Shown here: positions 46,681 through 58,300 of the stretch, piece after piece | Position numbering within the stretch: position 1 is the stretch's first letter | How the letters are laid out: each line of letters starts with the position of its first letter | Assembly (NCBI GenBank): GCA_944989445.1 | Contig: CALYLW010000214.1 | Coordinates: forward strand, 992,001-1,056,000 | Direction of reading: 5' to 3' | Origin: Ampullaceana balthica | Taxonomy: Eukaryota > Mollusca > Gastropoda > Lymnaeidae | Length of the DNA: 64,000 nucleotides | The notes under the pieces: generated by a model | Database searches by the model: none | What the model saw: the letters and a program-made list of their open reading frames with translations, nothing else | What the model was told of the DNA's origin: nothing | Program-made: the position numbers and the translations under genes

Positions 46681-47459
46681 TATTAGACGGTTTTTTTTTC
46701 AAATGTAAATTATTTTCGCTTAATTGTTGTTGATTTTTAAAAACAATTATTTTATTTATTTATTCAGAAATGGATTCCGAAAAAAATAAATGTTCATAAA
46801 GCAAAGTTATTATTTTTGATTTCGTCACCCTTCTTTATTTGTCATTTATCGGCTTTCTTATTTCTTATTTCTTTTTAAATTTTTTTTGAAGGATATAATT
46901 ATTATACATAATTTATATTAAATTTTCATAACAAAGAAGTCGAACATTTCACTCTCCGGGATTTTTATTGACGAAATTCTCAACAAATATTTTCTGGATC
47001 TAGCATACTTGAAGTTCTAAATTGTGCTTGCCCTATTTTGATGCATACGCTAAGCGCGTGAAACAGTTTAATTCTGAGTTTTGTTATCTTTTAGTTTATC
47101 GGTGACGTAGATAACTGGTAAGGGCGAAAGCCTCTATTGCGCCCGCAGCTCGGCAGTGATAACAAAGGTTTGGTTTCAGTTTATCGATTGTTAAAACTTC
47201 ATTGTCTGCTCCACATGGCAATACACACCGGCGCCCCCCTAACTCAACTCAAAAAGTATACGAGTTATTTGGGGGTGGGGGAGCCCGGGGGGGGGAGCCC
47301 TTGCAGGACTCATTTCATTGCCATTTTAGTGGGCAAGTTTCCAAGCCCCTCTAAATATGTCGGTGGATCTGTGTGAGTGCGGAGCGCCAATTACGTTTTA
47401 ATGAAAAGTTCTGTTAGCTTGGATCTAGTAATTTGTTACGGTGGTATAGAGTTCATCAC
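46681..47459. other. Sequence without supported features
   Basis: AT-rich sequence, then a GC-richer patch near 47,220-47,310. The 79-aa frame at 47,137 has no domain. Confidence 0.35.
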
Positions 47460-47650
47460 CATCGGTCCCTTTAAACTGCGCGGGTGATCGGCCGCGCAGA
47501 TATCTGACAGACGCCGCGCAGCAGTTTTGAGATACCTCGCAGCACATTTTGTAAAATATTTCACAAAAAATGGATGCTGTGCAACGTTGCTTACGAATTT
47601 ATTTATTTTTTACTTTGAACACGGACCAACGAACCTTAAGGGGAACATTC
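47460..47650. mobile_element. hAT-type MITE (CAATGTTCCC family), copy 4 (diverged ends)
   Basis: It begins CATCGGTCCC and ends GGGGAACATTC with flanks TTCATCAC / TTCATCAA (7 of 8). The inner part is close to copy 2 (GCGCAGATATCTGAC, TGGATGCTGTGCAAC). Confidence 0.85.
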
Positions 47651-47744
47651 TTCATCAATCGACAACTTTTAAATATTAATCCTTCGAAATACGTCGTTAA
47701 AATTTAAAACGAGTGTAATCTGTTAGTGTGTGAAGAAGGCTGTC

Positions 47745-47970
47745 CTGTTAGAATAGAATAGGTCTACTAGTCTATCGTCATGGTAGAAATGGTCTAGGGG
47801 AATATTCCTGTAGAATGGATCTAGCTGTCTATGCTGATGATAGAATGGGTCTGGCTGCCTACCCTGGTAGAATGGGTCGAGCAGTCCATCGTCATGGTAG
47901 AAAAGGTATACCAGTCTATCATAATAGTAGAATGGGTCTAGCAGTCTATCCTGTTAGAATAGGTCTAGGC
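47745..47970. repeat. Degenerate repeat of about 30 bp (TAGAATGGGTCTAGCAGTCT)
   Basis: Seven or so imperfect units of GGTAGAATGGGTCTAGCAGT-CTATC. Confidence 0.75.
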
Positions 47971-48784
47971 AGAGGAATTCAAAATAAATTTTTCTCTCTC
48001 CTCTTGTTCATTAAAAATCAGTAATTCATAACAAATGGAAAAGTTAATGAGTCGTCTGGCGTAGTATTTACGTACTGAACTGGTTGGTTCCTGGAATTTA
48101 AACGTGAAACCCACCGAACCCTGTGAAACTCAAAGGGAAACAAATCATGCTGTACGCACTGACATAAAATCTGGGAATGTTAGAATCTTACAAAAGTCAC
48201 TTCATTATATTTTTTTATCATTAAATCATAAATTGCCAACACATCGTATTATTTGGGACCTCATCCGGGCCACTAGCGGCTCTAACACAGCCGTCTGCTA
48301 GGCGCGAGCTGCCTGGTGGAAGGGCCTGTGTTATTGATTCGCACCGAGCAGACGATACTGTCTGTGCCTGGTTCTCTGGCTGGAAGATGTTTTTCTTTTT
48401 CAGGGGGAGAGGAAAGGAGATAACTACGTCGAGGAGCAGGGGTTACCCGAATTGTGGGGTGGGCGCATCGCCGCCTCTGCGAGCTTGTTTACTTGTTGTT
48501 TGTGTGTTCTCTTAAAACAAACGGAGCCACACCTCTTATCTTCTTCTTCAATACGTAGCGTTTAAAAATAATTAATGTATTCAATTCATTTCGTATGATC
48601 AGGTGAAGTTCTTCACATGATGTAAACATATCGTCGTGGAGATAAGGAGATAGATGGCTTTTGTGTCACTGATTCGTTCAGAGTGGACGGCAATAACGCG
48701 CTATTAGGGTAAGTCACCAAATTGTGCTTAGGGCCGTGTTGCTGTTTTTTTTGTTTTTTTTACTTCAAATGTGTACCCTAGAAA
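47971..48784. other. Unique-looking sequence, GC-richer near 48,290-48,490
   Basis: Contains CCACTAGCGGC, CGCACCGAGCAGACG and similar unrepeated sequence. No coding exon supported; a regulatory role is possible but unproven. Confidence 0.3.
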
Positions 48785-49400
48785 TGTGTGCTCTTGGAAT
48801 AATATGTAATCTTGGAATTTTTAACTCTTGGAAAGTGTACTCTTGAGATGTGTACTATTGGTATGTGTACTCTTGGAATAATGTGTACTTTGAAATGTTC
48901 ACTCTTGACAAGTCTTGAAATGTTTACTCTTGAAATGTTTACTCTTGAAATGTTTACTCTTGAAATGTTTACTCTTGAAATGTTTACTCTTGAAATGTTT
49001 ACTCTTGAAATGTTTACTCTTGAAATGTTTACTCTTGAAATGTTTACTCTTGAAATGTTTACTCTTGAAATGTTTACTCTTGAAATGTTTACTCTTGAAA
49101 TGTTTACTCTTGAAATGTTTACTCTTGAAATGTTTACTCTTGAAATGTTTACTCTTGAAATGTTTACTCTTGAAATGTTTACTCTTGGAATGTTTACTTT
49201 GGAATAACGTTTTACTCTGTCTTGGAATGTGTACGTTTGGAATGTGTAGTCTATGGATATGTACTCTAGGAAAGTGTACTCTTGTAATAATGTGTACTCT
49301 TGGAATAATGTGTACTCTTGGAATGTGTGCTTTTGGAATGTGTTCTTTTGGAATAAGTACTCTTTGAATGTGTACTTTTGGAATGTGGAGTCTTGGAATG
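48785..49400. repeat. 15-bp minisatellite (CTTGAAATGTTTACT)
   Basis: A homogeneous core of about 19 exact copies at 48,910-49,185 lies inside degenerate flanks (TTGGAATGTGTACTC-type units). The flanks look like older sequence and the core like a recent amplification. Confidence 0.95.
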
Positions 49401-50197
<797 letters not shown>

Positions 50198-50524
50198 AAT
50201 TATAGGCATATGAAAAATGTATATAAATGTATTATATGTATATGAATAATCTATACAAATCTAATCTCTATTCGTGTACATCGTACGTGTTGGCTCTAGT
50301 CTCTCATTTGCTTGTGTTCAACAAATCTGAGTGCTTCCATTTTTCTACCACTGTTACAAATATAATCATTGAAGAAGAGATTTATTTCAGGGTGAGGTTG
50401 GGTAGGGTGGCATCAGAGGCGGCCCCTGGGGGGGGGCGTCGAAAGTTTGGTAACCGTCTCAGTCCCCGCACATCAGAGAAGGAGGATAGCGCTACAGCAT
50501 TATTTGGCGATTTGATATCTACAC

Positions 50525-51050
50525 CTACGCCTCTGGGTCCAACACATGACATACGCCTCTGTGTCCAACACATGACATACGCCTCTGGGTCCAACACATG
50601 ACATACGCTTCTGGGTCCAACACATGACATACGCCTCTGGGTCCAACACATGACATACGCCTCTGGGTCCAACACATGACATACGCCTCTGGGCCCAACA
50701 CATGACATACGCCTCTGGGCCCAACACATGACATACGCCTCTGGGCCCAACACATGACATACGCCTCTGGGCCAAACACATGACATTCGCCTCTGGGTCC
50801 AACACATGACATACGCCTCTGGGTCACATAAATGACATTCGCCCCTTGGTCCCACATATTGAATTCGCCTCTTGGTCCCACATATGATATTTGCCCCTTG
50901 GTCCCACACATGACCTTCGTCTCTTGGTCCCACATATGAAATTAGCCTCTTCGTCCCTCATATGACATTTTCCCCTTGGTCCCACACATGACCTTCGTCT
51001 CTTGGTCCCACATATGAAATTAGCCTCTTCGTCCCACATATGACATTCGC
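50525..51050. repeat. 26-bp minisatellite (CCTCTGGGTCCAACACATGA)
   Basis: About twelve regular units to 50,830, then degenerate relatives (CTCTTGGTCCCACATATGAA) to 51,050. The right part has its own larger duplication: the block from ATTTGCCCCTTGGTCC recurs about 85 bp on. Confidence 0.93.
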
Positions 51051-51381
51051 GCTCTGCTCAGGCCGCCGCTAAAATGACAATAAAATACAACAGGCAATAA
51101 TCTTGGATAGTGGTCCAAGTTTTGAGAAGTTCAAAAATTCTAAACCAGGAAGGAAAAAATAAAAATTGGCTGGTAGAATTAACAAAACAACAACAAATCT
51201 CTTTAAGTCAATTGCAAACGGAAATAATAATTATATGCTTTTTTTCCCTGTAGAATATGAACCCACCGTTCATACACCCACCTAAGTGTTGGTAAGTGAT
51301 ATGTAATCAGTGGCGTAGCGAGAGGGGGGGCAAGGGGGGCAAATATCCCGGGCTGCACTTTTTTAGGGGAGGCAAATTCTT

Positions 51382-51445
51382 ACCTTATCTTATCTGTTTA
51401 CAGACGCTCCTTCTATACAGAAGATTATTGCGTCCTAAGCTTATC
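51382..51445 (-). mobile_element. tRNA-derived SINE, 3' fragment
   Basis: TTATCTTATCTG...CAGACGCTCCTTCTATACAG...TTGCGTCC is the SINE 3' end in reverse. The following sequence to 51,570 (GGCAACCCATTCCACGTCC) differs from the other copies and may be another SINE body. Confidence 0.75.
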
Positions 51446-52108
51446 TATGGTTTGTGTCTAGTCCTGCATTTTATTAGAGATTTAAACGTTGATAAAGTGT
51501 TGGTTTTCCTGGATTCTTCAGGCAACCCATTCCACGTCCAAATTCCGGACGGGATTCCTCGTCGTTAATAAGCTTCTAAGAATGAATTTGATGGAAATTT
51601 TTATCAAAATAATTTATATACTATAAAAAGAAATTAATAAAAGAAATAAAGTAACTATCCTAAAATATGTGATCGTTTCTACTGCCAAAATTTCGAACTC
51701 CATATTGGATTTAAATTATTCCGATGCACATGCTGCTGAACTGAAAGACCAAGAAACTTAAATTGTATGAGATCGTGACACTGATCCGCTGGTAAGTAAA
51801 GTTATTCTTCACATTTGACAACTACTCCTGTTGTAGAAGAAAAAAACAACTGTAACCGGTCAATTTCACACATGAGCTAATCAATTATCAAATCCTCAGG
51901 GCGGCAATTTGTTGGCGGGGGATGGGCGTCAAAATCCTCATTTTTAATCATCTCCTAAAATGACAAACGTAAAAATAAAATTAATAACTCTAGATTCGTT
52001 ATGGATTTTTTTTAGTTTAGGCATTAGATACGTTCACATATTTTAATAAAGTTCCTTCATTTCTTTTGTTAATTTTTGTCTAGTCTTTTCTGTTATATTA
52101 TTGTTGAT

Positions 52109-52620
52109 GCACTCATGCATCTGCTGACATATTACGATCCAGTGCTTTGAGAACATCATGTGAAAGAAGGGTAAAGAACTTGTCACCTCAAATTCAACAT
52201 GAGCTCATTGCAGTTTTAATAGATACGGTTCGCCAGAAATCGTATATCTGGTGAAAATTATCAAATATTATTCCATTGTATTTCATAGCTCTCCATACAT
52301 TTCACATAAGGAAGAAAAAAAAAGTTCAGCTGTGCGATGAGTAATGATTAAAATCAGAAATTATAGACGTTGTATAATCTTTCAAAGATTTCATGGAAAT
52401 AAAAATGAATCTACTTGCGACATATCTAAAATTATTGTAAAAATTTAATGGTCTTAAAATAATGGACAGCCAAGACCCAACGTGAGTTAATATTTCTTTG
52501 TGGCTGGAAATTATACAGGAGCTCAATAAAGTCTCAAAGACACTAATTTCAAGTTTGAATTTCTCTTTACTGAAACAGCTCACTAAACCTTATTTCTTTA
52601 CGTGCTGCTCCAAATGAAAA
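52109..52620 (+). pseudogene. hAT transposase remnant (ZMYM1-like clade)
   Basis: Readable pieces: LMHLLTYYDPVL followed by a stop and EH, then after a frame change NLSPQIQHELIAVLIDTVRQ, then KIIKYYSIVFHSSPYISH. In this hAT clade the corresponding text is 'L..YDPVL.EHL... IQNELI..L...VR..I...K..KYYSI..D..PDISH'. The Asp expected after SIV.. (first catalytic acid) is His here. At least two stops and two frame changes: a dead copy. The rest to 53,480 is too diverged to assign. Confidence 0.7.
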
Positions 52621-53486
52621 GAACTCTCAAACTTTTTTTTGGTTTACTAAAACGTTGTTACGCATTCTTTTCCATGTCCACGCGCCATTGAAAAAAATTT
52701 GAATTGCTGCTACAGTCAAGGCATTAATTCAATAGACTTCGGGAATCAGAATACAAAATAATGATTGCACCATGGAGCAATTTTGAGGTTATTTTAAAGC
52801 TGCGCAGAGACTTACAAAGGCAGACGAAGAACTAAACACTCGAAAAGTCGCAGGAACTTTGTCACGTTGAAGCCTTTTTCTTTGTTACTTTTTATATTAT
52901 ATTTGTAATTATATACAATCTGGAAACATATACTTTATGAAGTCAATGATACCCGAAGTTATATTGCTAAAATGCTCTGAAAAGGCTACTCACAGAGCAA
53001 CTATTGGAATACTTAAATGATGCTTTGGCGTTGCTAAACTTTTATGTGGATAGGTTATCATTTTAATAGAACCTTCTAGTCAAAGAACGAGAGAACGAAT
53101 TATTGGCTGTCAAAGCGAATGTGTAGCCATGTTATCTGGAAAAACAATTGAGAGGACAGTTTTGTCCTTCATAAGATGACGTTGCTGTAGAATTTCATGT
53201 GAGGCTTTGACAGTTACAGATTCGGATAACATATATGATTTCCGAAAACCAACTTATCTACTGGACATTAAATTTTGCCTTCAAATAAGAGTAACTTTCA
53301 CACGTGACATTTTCAAGCCAGGGCTATTTTACCTCATTGGTAAGAAAATTGAATTACAACGTATTGAAATTAAGCCAAACTGATTTCTTCAAGTTTATTA
53401 AGATATCTTTCTCCAAGTTAGAGTGCCTAATAGAATTACCATTATTTCGAATATTCCTTAAACTGCCATCAGTAATTTCAGCTATA

Positions 53487-54600
53487 ATAGAGTTGTTGTT
53501 GAGCCTTCTCGTCCATGAGGGGCATCCACCGATCATCGTCGGCGTCTGCTATTCCTCCAAGGGCATAGGCCACCTACGAGAGACCTCCAGGCATCTCTAT
53601 CCTGGGCCAGCTTCTCCAGGATCTTCCATTCATGGCCAATTCTCTTGATGTCTGCCTCCAATTCTCGGCGCCAAGTGTTTCTTGGACGGCCTCTTTTCCG
53701 TTTACCCTGTGGGTTCCATTTCAGGGCGTGCTTTGTTGTGTTAGGAGCAGGTTTTCTTAGTGTATGACCAATCCACCTCCACCGCTTCTGGAGAATCTCT
53801 TCCTCAATGGGCTTCTGTTTTGTCCGCTGCCACAGTTCCTAGTTGCTGTTTTTGTCTGGCCAGTGAATTCTGAGAATCCTTCTTAAACAGTTGTTGATGA
53901 AGGACTGGATTCTGGTCAAGTTTACGGCCGTTGTTCTCCATGTCTCGGCTCCATATAGCAGCACAGGTTTTACCATAGTGTTAAAAAATCCTTACTTTTA
54001 ACTTGCTGCCTAAGTTGTTAGAGACCCAAACATTCTTGAGTTGCTGGAAGGCTGCTCTTGCTTTTCCGATCCTTATTTTGACGTCCGCATCTGTACCACC
54101 TTGTTTATCTACCACGCTGCCAAGGTAAACAAAACTGTCCACCTCCTCAAGGGCTTCTCCTTCAAGCATAATGGGTGATGTACTGGTGGCATTAACCTTG
54201 AGGATTTTACTCTTCCCTTTGTGAATGTTGAGTCCCATGCTAGCAGAAGTGGCTGCGACAATGTTTGTTTTCTCCTGCATCTGTTGTTGGGTATGTGCAA
54301 GAAGGGCAAGATCATCAGCAAAGTCAAGATCATCCAGTTGATCCCACAAGGTCCATTGGATGCCATTCCTTTTCTGCTGTGTAGATTTTTTCATCACCCA
54401 GTCAATGGCTAACAGGAAGAGGAATGGTGACAGCAAGCAACCTTGTCTCACACCAGTCTTCACCTGGAACGCATCTGTCACCTGCTGGCCATGGATAACT
54501 CGGAAGTTTATCCCTTGTGATAGAGGCTTATCTAAAATTAAGTTAATGAAAAATTGATTACGAGCAACGATGAATACACCAAAACTGACTACTCTATAGT
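53487..54600 (-). pseudogene. LINE (non-LTR retrotransposon) reverse transcriptase, 5' truncated
   Basis: 54,600-53,981 on the minus strand holds the RT core: TGVRQGCLLSPFLFLLAIDW, then LDDLDFADDLALLAHT (the FADD catalytic box), then GLNIHKGKSK and VDSFVYLGSVVDKQG. After one frame change near 53,985 it continues TMVKPVLLYGAETW, NNCLRRILRIHWPD, KRWRWIGHTLRKP and QDRDAWRSLVGGLCPW to 53,490. The order fits the middle and 3' part of a LINE ORF2. Endonuclease and N-terminal RT are absent. One stop occurs near the LRRIL..HWPD segment. Homologous end at 42,690-43,025. Confidence 0.88.
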
Positions 54601-54862
54601 TTTCTTGGATGTTTGAGCTTCGCATGGCTGAAAATATTGATACATCAAAGATCCTGCAATGTGAAAAGCAGAAAACTTCAACTGTAATAAAGTAATGAAA
54701 GCTCTTCTATCTATATCTAACATGAAAAATGTACTGTCCTTAATACTTTCTAATACAAATTTATATTTTCTTTATAGCATCATCACATTTTGTGTGTGTG
54801 TGTGTTGGGGGCGGCATTCCTGGCTTCTGCCCCGGGTGGCACGCACCCACACTACGCCGCTG

Positions 54863-55175
54863 TGTGTAATTGTGTGCAGTGTTATTTTAATGACGAATTG
54901 TCCAGTTGTACGTCCCACATCCAAAATCCATTGAGTCGTAAAACATTTTAATCAGTCTATGCCATCGCCAGGTTCACTCTCATAATATCTTTAACGGCCG
55001 GAAATCGCCTCGCTCAACAATGTCGGGCAGAATGTTTTGGTTTTTTAATTTTGGGAGACCTGTAAAGATCTGATTGAAGATGTAAGGGGATTTCTCGCTT
55101 TCGTTGTTATTTTTGTTACAGAATTGTTTTATGTTCATTAACCATCAGCAATATCTATATAATTGAAGTTTGATC
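54863..55175. other. Spacer between two hAT elements
   Basis: About 300 bp without recognised features, ending in the target duplication GTTTGATC of the next element. Confidence 0.4.
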
Positions 55176-55902
55176 CAGAGGCGTCGCTAGGGTTGGTGTC
55201 ACCCGGTGCGGTAGCTCGTGGCCGGACTTAGCCTTCGAACCACTCCGTGCAAAAGTGAAAAATTGCGCCACTATGTTCTTACAATTTAAGTATTCTTAAA
55301 AATTATATGACTGACGTGACTGACATGAGTTAATATCTCATGCCATATTACGACAGAACGATACGAAATTTGAAAATATTGTCGTTAAGTAAGTGAGTGG
55401 TCCAGGTGCTTCATCTCTTATTGAACCATCTACCGGTATATCTGGGTTTTTTCCCTCGTAAATGCATAATATATTTGATCGACTTTATATCTCAAGGACT
55501 TTCCCACCTGGTGTCACTGCGACCTTTTTAAGTTTAGTTATTTAACGTTCTTCAAAAGAATGGGCCGTCTGAAAGTCGATGAAGAAAAAAAAAGTACTAT
55601 TTTTAGACAATATCAAAGAAGTTGGCTTCTTCTAATGATGATTTTACCATTCCATTTATTACCAGGTTAAGTGAATGGCTACCAAATAATATAAAACATG
55701 CACCAGGGTTGATGTTTCTAGTATTTGCTTCCACCCCCACATGTTCTCCTTTCATGTTCGCCCGATTATCATATCATTGGACTCTCATGTTTTCCAAAGG
55801 CAAACTTTCAATCGAAAGAAAGTCCCAATAATGTCCATGAATGCTGATGTCTTCTTGTTCAATCGACACATACCTTTTAACGAAGGTCTTTTATTCTGTT
55901 TT

Positions 55903-56373
55903 AAATTCCCTTACATTAACCTCACGGCCGTCTCTGTCGTTCTGTCGTCATCTCTCTCTGTCTTGGGCGGAAAAACAAAAGTCAAAAATGACCCACTTCC
56001 CGTGATCCGATCGAGCTGAAATTTGGCACATATACCCGTCTCACCACCTAACAATGCATCGTATCAAAATTTCAGATCGATCGAACTTACCGTAATTAAA
56101 TTACATAACGTATGTAATTCAAACTCACGGTTTGTTATTGCTTTTTCACTTGATTGTTCAGTCACGCGTTGACGCGACCCATCGAAGTACCGGCGTGCTT
56201 TTGTTTACATTTTACGTGTCACTCTGAGCTCGGTCCAGCGATTGGTGACCAGATTTTTCCCCTCCCTCCCCCCCCCCTAGGGTTATGAAGCAAAGTTGAG
56301 TTAAGACAGATTCAGTCTGTAAATATTTGTAAATACTTTTAGTTATTTCTCAGATATAAGGGATTTATAGTCA
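55903..56373 (+). repeat. Repeat A, single copy nested in the hAT element
   Basis: Opens AAATTCCCTTACATTAACCT and closes TCTCAGATATAAGGGATTTA. ATCGAGCTGAAATTTGGCAC and GATTCAGTCTGTAAAT identify it with array A. Confidence 0.85.
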
Positions 56374-56635
56374 AAAACTTTGCTTTTACGGTTGTTGTTT
56401 TTTATTGAAGTCAGGTTGCAATCTAAACAATTGAGTAATATTTTGAATTTTTTTCAACTTCATCTAATATTTGACTTTTGATATTAGTTTAATGGCGTCA
56501 TTTTGAATGGTCTTATTAAAGTTTCTGCTTTTTTATGTTTTCTATTTTAAAGCACTTCTTACATGCTCATACCATGACAGGATCAAATGCAGCTAAAAGT
56601 TGGATTAGCTTTAACAACCTTCCATTATCATGTTC

Positions 56636-56832
56636 GGAGGCGTGTTGGGGGGGGGAGGAGGGTGCGGACCGCACCGGGTGACACCATCACAATTGGTGAC
56701 ACCAAAACGCTATATTCTGTATGTTCCCGTTAATTGACACTGGCGGACTCCGAGGATGTCTATGTCTAAGTCATGAGGCTGTGACACAATGAGCTACCGC
56801 ACTAGTTGACACAAACCCTTGTGGCGCCTCTG
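56636..56832 (-). mobile_element. hAT MITE of the CAGAGGCGTC family nested in its relative
   Basis: On the minus strand it starts CAGAGGCGCCACAAGGG and ends CAACACGCCTCC. Removing it joins ...KENLHENE to HDNGRLLKL... in frame, so the boundary is precise. Flanks AAAATGAA / AACATGAT agree at 6 of 8. Confidence 0.85.
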
Positions 56833-56943
56833 TTCATTTTCATGTAAATTTTCTTTGCTATCCCTGAATGCAAAGCAGGTATCGAAAAAGTTTTGACGAT
56901 CGGAAATACCCGTTGAAAATGATGGGTTTCTGTATTCCAAAAT

Positions 56944-58300
56944 CTTTGAGAAGTAGCATCTATTGTTTGTGAAGTAGCATCTATTGTTTGTGAAGTAGCA
57001 TCTATTGTTTGTGAAGTAGCATATATTGTTTGTGATGTAGCATCTATTGTTTGTGATGTAGCATCTATTGTTTGAGAAGTAGCATCTATTGTTTGAGAAG
57101 TAGCATCTATTGTTTGCGAAGTAGCATCTATTGTTTGAGAAGTAGCATCTATTGTTGGAGAAGTAGCATATATTGTTTGAGAAGTAGCATCTATTGTTTG
57201 TGATGTAGCATCTATTGTTTGAGAAGTAGCATCTATTGTTTGAGAAGTAGCATCTATTGTTTGCGAAGTAGCATCTATTGTTTGAGAAGTAGCATCTATT
57301 GTTTGAGAAGTAGCATCTATTGTTTGAGAAGTAGCATCTATTGTTTGTGAAGTAGCATCTATTGTTGGAGAAGTAGCATATATTGTTTGAGAAATAGCAT
57401 CTATTGTTTGTGATGTAGCATCTATTGTTTGAGAAGTAGCATCTATTGTTTGAGAAGTAGCATCTATTGTTTGCGAAGTAGCATCTATTGTTTGAGAAGT
57501 AGCATCTATTGTTTGAGAAGTAGCATCTATTGTTTGAGAAGTAGCATCTATTGTTTGTGAAGTAGCATCTATTGTTTGTGAAGTAGCATCTATTGTTTGA
57601 GAAGTAGCATCTATTGTTTGAGAAGTAGCATCTATTGTTTGTGAAGTAGCATCTATTGTTTGAGAAGTAGCATCTATTGTTTGAGAAGTAGCATCTATTG
57701 TTTGAGAAGTAGCATCTATTGTTTGAGAAGTAGCATCTATTGTTTGAGAAGTAGCATCTATTGTTTGTGAAGTAGCATCTATTGTTTGAGAAGTAGCATC
57801 TATTGTTTGAGAAGTAGCATCTATTGTTTGTGAAGTAGCATCTATTGTTTGTGAAGTAGCATCTATTGTTTGAGAAGTAGCATCTATTGTTTGAGAAGTA
57901 GCATCTATTGTTTGTGAAGTAGCATCTATTGTTTGAGAAGTAGCATCTATTGTTTGAGAAGTAGCATCTATTGTTTGAGAAGTAGCATCTATTGTTTGTG
58001 AAGTAGCATCTATTGTTTGAGAAGTAGCATCTATTGTTTGAGAAGTAGCATCTATTGTTTGCGAAGTAGCATCTATTGTTTGTGAAGTAGCATCTATTGT
58101 TTGAGAAGTAGCATCTATTGTTTGTGAAGTAGCATCTATTGTTTGAGAAGTAGCATCTATTGTTTGTGAAGTAGCATCTATTGTTTGTGAAGTAGCATCT
58201 ATTATTTGTGAAGTAGCATCTATTGTTTGTGAAGTAGCATCTATTGTTTGTGAAGTTGCATCTATTGTTTGTGAAGTAGCATCTATTGTTTGCGAAGTTT
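56944..58300. repeat. 21-bp minisatellite (GTAGCATCTATTGTTTGAGA), about 64 copies
   Basis: Unit GTAGCATCTATTGTTTGAGA+A, read on the minus strand as the heptapeptide CYF(S/T/A)NNR with no stop across about 1.35 kb. A rare variant pair (GTTGGAGAAGTAGCATATAT at 57,154 and 57,364) recurs exactly 210 bp apart, which indicates duplication of a 10-unit block. It sits inside the hAT transposase ORF. Confidence 0.97.

Larger units (their letters stand above)
51308..54862 (+). mobile_element. Large hAT element with 8-bp target duplication
   Basis: Left end CAGTGGCGTAGCGAG and right end CACTACGCCGCTG are inverted. Flanks TATGTAAT (51,300-51,307) and TGTGTAAT (54,863-54,870) match at 7 of 8. It contains a broken transposase on the + strand (about 52,109-52,620), a SINE-like fragment near 51,380 and a 5'-truncated LINE at 53,487-54,600. 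Confidence 0.8.

Noticed and set aside
50382..51039. Cys/Trp-rich ORFs of up to 183 aa on the minus strand
   Set aside because: Frames of the 26-bp tandem repeat; apparent Cys spacing follows the unit.
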